Assembly (NCBI GenBank): GCA_016931575.1
Contig: JAFGEO010000035.1
Location: 1-64,000 of the forward strand
Direction: 5' to 3'
DNA length: 64,000 bases
Source: Bacteroidales bacterium
GTDB taxonomy: Bacteria; Bacteroidota; Bacteroidia; Bacteroidales; UBA10428
Under the pieces are notes generated by a model. That model was not told the origin of the DNA and did not search any database. It worked only from the letters and a program-made list of their open reading frames with translations. How positions within the stretch are numbered: the first letter of the stretch is position 1; every line of letters begins with the position of its first letter. The position numbers and the translations under genes were made by a program. Of the stretch, positions 61,184 through 64,000 are shown piece after piece.

Positions 61184-61879
61184 ATGAATAAGACTTTAGT
61201 TTTAGCAGGACTATGGTCCTCCGGATTGTGCCTGCTTTCATTTATCATCTGGATGGTTTCCTTTACAGGAATTGCCCTGAGCGCTCCTCTCTTTTCCTGG
61301 ACAGATCTTGAAGGATATGTCAGCTATGTACATCATCAGAACCAGTTTTTTCAATACCTGGCCAAATCCTTTATGATTCTGTTTAGTCTGGCCTTTATGG
61401 CCCTGGCATTTGTTTACTATGAATTCGCAAGCGCAGAGAAAAAAATCCTGGCAAGACTGGCATTGGCTTTTGCAGTACTTTTCGCCCTGGTATCATCTGT
61501 GCATTACTATGTGCAACTTACGGCGGTCAGGTTTTCAATCGGTGCAGGACACTATGAAGGGCTGGAGCATTTCCTGCAGGCCAATCCGACATCGTTCCTG
61601 GCTTCAGTAAATATGCTGGGCTGGACCCTCTTCCTGGGCTTGTCCTCCCTGTTTCTCTACCTTTCACTAAAACCGGGGTTGACGAACCATGGAATCCGTA
61701 TGGGTTTGCTGGCGAATGCCATTTCCTGCCTGTCAGCCGGAGTGGGCTTCCTCCTTCAGGTCGATGTAATCACCTTTATTTTCATCAATATCGGCGTGGG
61801 CGGAGCTTGTATCCTCCTCACTTTTTCATCGGTCAGATTTTTCCTGCACCTTAAAAAGAACAGCACCAAGACACACTAA
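61184..61879 (+). CDS. multi-span membrane protein, unknown family
   Basis: 231 residues from MNKTLVLAGLWSSGL. About six hydrophobic helices (residues 5-30, 62-85, 92-115, 145-170, 178-200, 203-225), with aromatic-rich HHQNQFFQYLAKSF between the first two. I do not recognise a family; it resembles small membrane proteins annotated as hypothetical. A strong terminator follows directly. Confidence 0.65.
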   Translation: MNKTLVLAGLWSSGLCLLSFIIWMVSFTGIALSAPLFSWTDLEGYVSYVHHQNQFFQYLAKSFMILFSLAFMALAFVYYEFASAEKKILARLALAFAVLFALVSSVHYYVQLTAVRFSIGAGHYEGLEHFLQANPTSFLASVNMLGWTLFLGLSSLFLYLSLKPGLTNHGIRMGLLANAISCLSAGVGFLLQVDVITFIFINIGVGGACILLTFSSVRFFLHLKKNSTKTH

Positions 61880-61888
61880 ACAGAAGTT

Positions 61889-61918
61889 CTCCGGAGGAAT
61901 ATCCTCCGGAGTTTTCTT
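61889..61918 (+). terminator. intrinsic terminator
   Basis: CTCCGGAGGA (61889-61898) pairs with TCCTCCGGAG (61902-61911), a perfect 10-bp stem with a 3-nt loop, followed by TTTTCTTT. Confidence 0.9.
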
Positions 61919-62172
61919 TGAAATACCAGGCATCATCCAGCACTCCTCTGAATCTTCCATAGCTGAAGCCGTGCGCCGATGGAGGTTTTACACCCTTTGT
62001 CAGTGACATACACATGAGACTACAGCAATCTCCGGTATCTCTCCTTAGAAAATGGCTCATTTTTTGTGGCATACAACATATTGATTACCAGCATGGAAAA
62101 TCCGAAAGGAATTCCATGCCGGTCTGACAAAACAAATTCAAAGAATTAAACAAAATCTTAACCGCTACTCTT

Positions 62173-62502
62173 ATGAAAACAACTGCCAAACTTATTCTGA
62201 GCCTTGCGCTCACCCTTCTAAGCATCCAGGCGTTTGCCAGCGATGATGACATAAAAGAATTGAAACCCCCGAAGAATGCTATCCTTATCTCACAGGCAAG
62301 CTATAACTATTCTATAATCTACACCATGATCGATCTCGAGAACAATGAGATGGTTTTGGTTCTTTATGGCGGTTACCAGTCATTGGCCAGCGAAAATTAC
62401 AAATTAAGAAATGTGATCAGAACCGGGATATATATTGATCCTGAACAACAGAAAGGAATATTGAACACCTTTCCAGTGATAAATGGTAAAAGAGAGCCCT
62501 GA
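62173..62502 (+). CDS. small secreted hypothetical protein
   Basis: 109 residues with signal peptide MKTTAKLILSLALTLLSIQAFA. Short mature chain with beta strands (ILISQASYNYSIIYTMIDLE, MVLVLYGGYQSL). No family recognised. Confidence 0.55.
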   Translation: MKTTAKLILSLALTLLSIQAFASDDDIKELKPPKNAILISQASYNYSIIYTMIDLENNEMVLVLYGGYQSLASENYKLRNVIRTGIYIDPEQQKGILNTFPVINGKREP

Positions 62503-62611
62503 TCCGTTCCTCACCTCCGAAATGATTGAAGGTCGTAATAAATCATTTTGAATAATATCTCCGTGAAAGATATTAATCATGGTTTCCAACCTTTTATTTT
62601 CCGGATAAGTA

Positions 62612-62619
62612 TACCTTTG
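62612..62619 (+). promoter_or_regulatory. candidate corA promoter (-7 element)
   Basis: TACCTTTG matches TAnnTTTG exactly. No clean -33 TTTG is seen at 19-20 nt. It would give a leader of about 115 nt that contains the structured element described next. Confidence 0.5.
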
Positions 62620-62688
62620 TCAGCGAAATTATAAAATCAACAACAATGGACGAAGGCCCTTATTATTGTCGATTCGAAGTAATAACAC

Positions 62689-62733
62689 TTCTGTAAGGGG
62701 CTTCTTATCTCCTTACAGAACTAACGTAAGGAG
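62689..62733 (+). promoter_or_regulatory. candidate translational switch in the corA leader
   Basis: Three segments can pair in two exclusive ways. Segment 1 TTCTGTAAGGGG (62689-62700) pairs with segment 2 CTCCTTACAGAA (62709-62720): 12 bp, one G-U, 8-nt loop. Segment 2's CTCCTTAC (62709-62716) also pairs perfectly with GTAAGGAG (62726-62733), the Shine-Dalgarno of corA, which ends 8 nt before the ATG. So segment 1 mimics the SD and segment 2 is an anti-SD. This arrangement is typical of translational riboswitches and leaders. SD motifs this strong are unusual in Bacteroidota. No known riboswitch class was recognised. Confidence 0.65.
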
Positions 62734-62741
62734 ACATTACC

Positions 62742-63671
62742 ATGATTAAAATCTTTCAAACTTTCGGGGGGTATGTTGAAATAAACACACCGCAAAAGGG
62801 GTGCTGGATAAATATTACCAATCCTGCACCGGAAGAAACTCAGCAACTGACTGCCGATTTTGGCCTGCCCGCTGATATCGTCAGAGACATCCTTGACCAG
62901 GATGAGCGCCCGCGTATTGAGTTCGAGGACGACTGGACCCTGATCATCCTCCGGATACCGGTAGAAGCCAGAAATAATGGCGTACCTTTTTATACCATCC
63001 CACTCGGGATCTTCATGACAGACGAATTCACCCTTACGCTTTGCCTTCAGGAAAATGACGTCCTTCCGGCAAGGAAACCCTCGCCTTTCAGGGAGCAATA
63101 CCAACAGATCACGGACAACCTTAACTTCATTCTGCGCCTGTTCCTGCGTGCAGGAAATCTGTACCTGCATTACCTGAAGCAGATCAACCAGATGACCTCT
63201 GCCATTGAGCAGGACCTGGAAAAGTCGATTAAAAACCAGGAACTGAACAAATTGCTCAAAATGGAAAAATGCCTGGTGTATTTCATTACCTCGATAAAGG
63301 CCAATGAAATCGTCCTGGCAAAACTCCGGAACTCAAAAAAAATTACTTCGGAAATCAACGAGGACCTGTTGGAGGATGCATCGATCGAAAACAGGCAGGC
63401 ACTTGAAATGGCACAGATCTATTCTGATATCCAGAGTGGGATGATGGATGCCTTTGCTTCGGTGATTTCCAATAACCTCAACGTTGTGATGAAGCAGCTC
63501 ACTCTAATCTCCATCATCCTGATGATCCCGACACTGACTGTCAGCATCTTCGGAATGAATGTTCCGAATTACCTGGAGCATTCGGTTTGGGCACTGCCTT
63601 CCATAATCCTCGGATCGCTAATCCTATCAATTTTAGGTGTACTTTTGTTCAGGAAAAGACAGTGGTTTTAA
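62742..63671 (+). CDS. corA: CorA-family magnesium/divalent cation transporter
   Basis: 309 residues. Large N-terminal cytoplasmic domain, long stalk helix, then two C-terminal helices with the signature FGMN (GMN near 271, in VSIFGMNVP). LTLISIILMIPTLTVSI is TM1 and the last helix ends with basic residues (LFRKRQWF). It forms a pentameric Mg2+ (or Co2+/Ni2+) channel. ATG 62742 has an ideal Shine-Dalgarno GTAAGGAG with an 8-nt spacer, inside the switch-like leader. Confidence 0.93.
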   Translation: MIKIFQTFGGYVEINTPQKGCWINITNPAPEETQQLTADFGLPADIVRDILDQDERPRIEFEDDWTLIILRIPVEARNNGVPFYTIPLGIFMTDEFTLTLCLQENDVLPARKPSPFREQYQQITDNLNFILRLFLRAGNLYLHYLKQINQMTSAIEQDLEKSIKNQELNKLLKMEKCLVYFITSIKANEIVLAKLRNSKKITSEINEDLLEDASIENRQALEMAQIYSDIQSGMMDAFASVISNNLNVVMKQLTLISIILMIPTLTVSIFGMNVPNYLEHSVWALPSIILGSLILSILGVLLFRKRQWF

Positions 63672-63917
63672 TGCCTGAAAAATTAGGAATGCCCTTCTAT
63701 GTCAGTCTGCCAGGGAATTAAGAAGGTTTATTTGTTTTAGCGTTTTGGAAGGCTAGCGGGAATTAATGCTGATTATTTCAGGGATATTCCGATATTTGAC
63801 TTTGATAGTCAATGGCATAGATCCGATTATCATACCGGAACGAGACCGGGAATTGATCATAGCAAAACCATGATCAGAAAAAGGAGAATTTTAGCACAAA
63901 CTTAAAGATCACATCTC

Positions 63918-64000
63918 ATGATACTGCTTGATCCCACTTCCTATGAGAAAGTCATTGCTCCCCTTACAAAGGTAAAAATCAACAATCTTTTTGCCCGGGC
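63918..64000 (+). CDS. start of a truncated gene, possibly GNAT acetyltransferase
   Basis: 27 complete codons (MILLDPTSYEKVIAPLTKVK onward, then INNLFAR) run off the window end. The pattern looks like the start of a GNAT-type acetyltransferase common in Bacteroidota, from memory. Too short to be sure. Confidence 0.4.
   Translation, partial: MILLDPTSYEKVIAPLTKVKINNLFAR

Noticed and set aside
1-64000. tRNA, rRNA, CRISPR arrays, insertion sequences, phage genes
   Set aside because: No T-loop-like motifs in spacers, no spaced direct repeats and no transposase or integrase domains were seen in any frame.

Overview
The window comes from a Bacteroidota genome, most likely a Bacteroidales/Marinilabiliales-type anaerobe or facultative anaerobe that degrades plant polysaccharide. 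The evidence is a one-protein hybrid two-component system (HTCS), a short 287-residue primary sigma factor, a Rho with a long charged insertion, a single-chain pyruvate:ferredoxin oxidoreductase, three proteins with type IX secretion (T9SS) C-terminal sorting domains, promoter elements of the TTTG/TAnnTTTG type, and many lipoproteins. This is inferred from protein families; no marker-gene phylogeny was possible.

Layout. 1-3135: 3' part of an HTCS sensor/regulator. 3366-19665: mostly housekeeping genes (PNT/saccharopine-dehydrogenase-like enzyme, rpe, rpoD, rho, PFOR, ruvX, def, a dihydroorotate-dehydrogenase-like enzyme, comEC, trkA-trkH), with clear intrinsic terminators after rho, PFOR and def. 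19686-29495: secreted and carbohydrate-linked genes (triple CBM9-like T9SS protein, GPH sugar symporter, an aminotransferase, a secreted Ntn amidase, a PL1 pectate lyase), with a tandem palindrome in between. 29536-41269: a mosaic of lipoproteins, the rSAM/lipoprotein pair, marR-CDF transporter, small zinc-ribbon proteins, and decayed gene remnants. 41557-46846: ECF sigma factor, membrane anti-sigma-like protein and a large GH43. 47102-50960: zinc ribbon, LytTR regulator, B12-type radical SAM enzyme and fatty-acid desaturase, led by the best promoter in the window. 51107-53735: PocR-PAS histidine kinase followed by the remnant of its probable response regulator. 55272-59885: two more GH43 genes flanking a GNAT-nitrilase fusion. 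62612-63671: corA behind a leader that looks like a translational switch.

How the parts fit. Three GH43 enzymes, a PL1 lyase, a CBM9-like protein, a GPH symporter and an SMP-30 lactonase-like lipoprotein suggest use of arabinan/pectin-type side chains. They are scattered singly rather than in one locus, and no SusC/SusD pair is present. The strongest candidates for undescribed biology are the corA leader (mutually exclusive helices around a strong Shine-Dalgarno), the coupled rSAM/lipoprotein operon (a known family pair of unknown function), and the LytTR/B12-rSAM/desaturase cluster. A recurring theme is decayed genes: two have internal deletions that keep N- and C-terminal segments (CotH-like, response regulator), one keeps only a C-terminus (chemotaxis receptor) and one appears frameshifted (possible lipoprotein).
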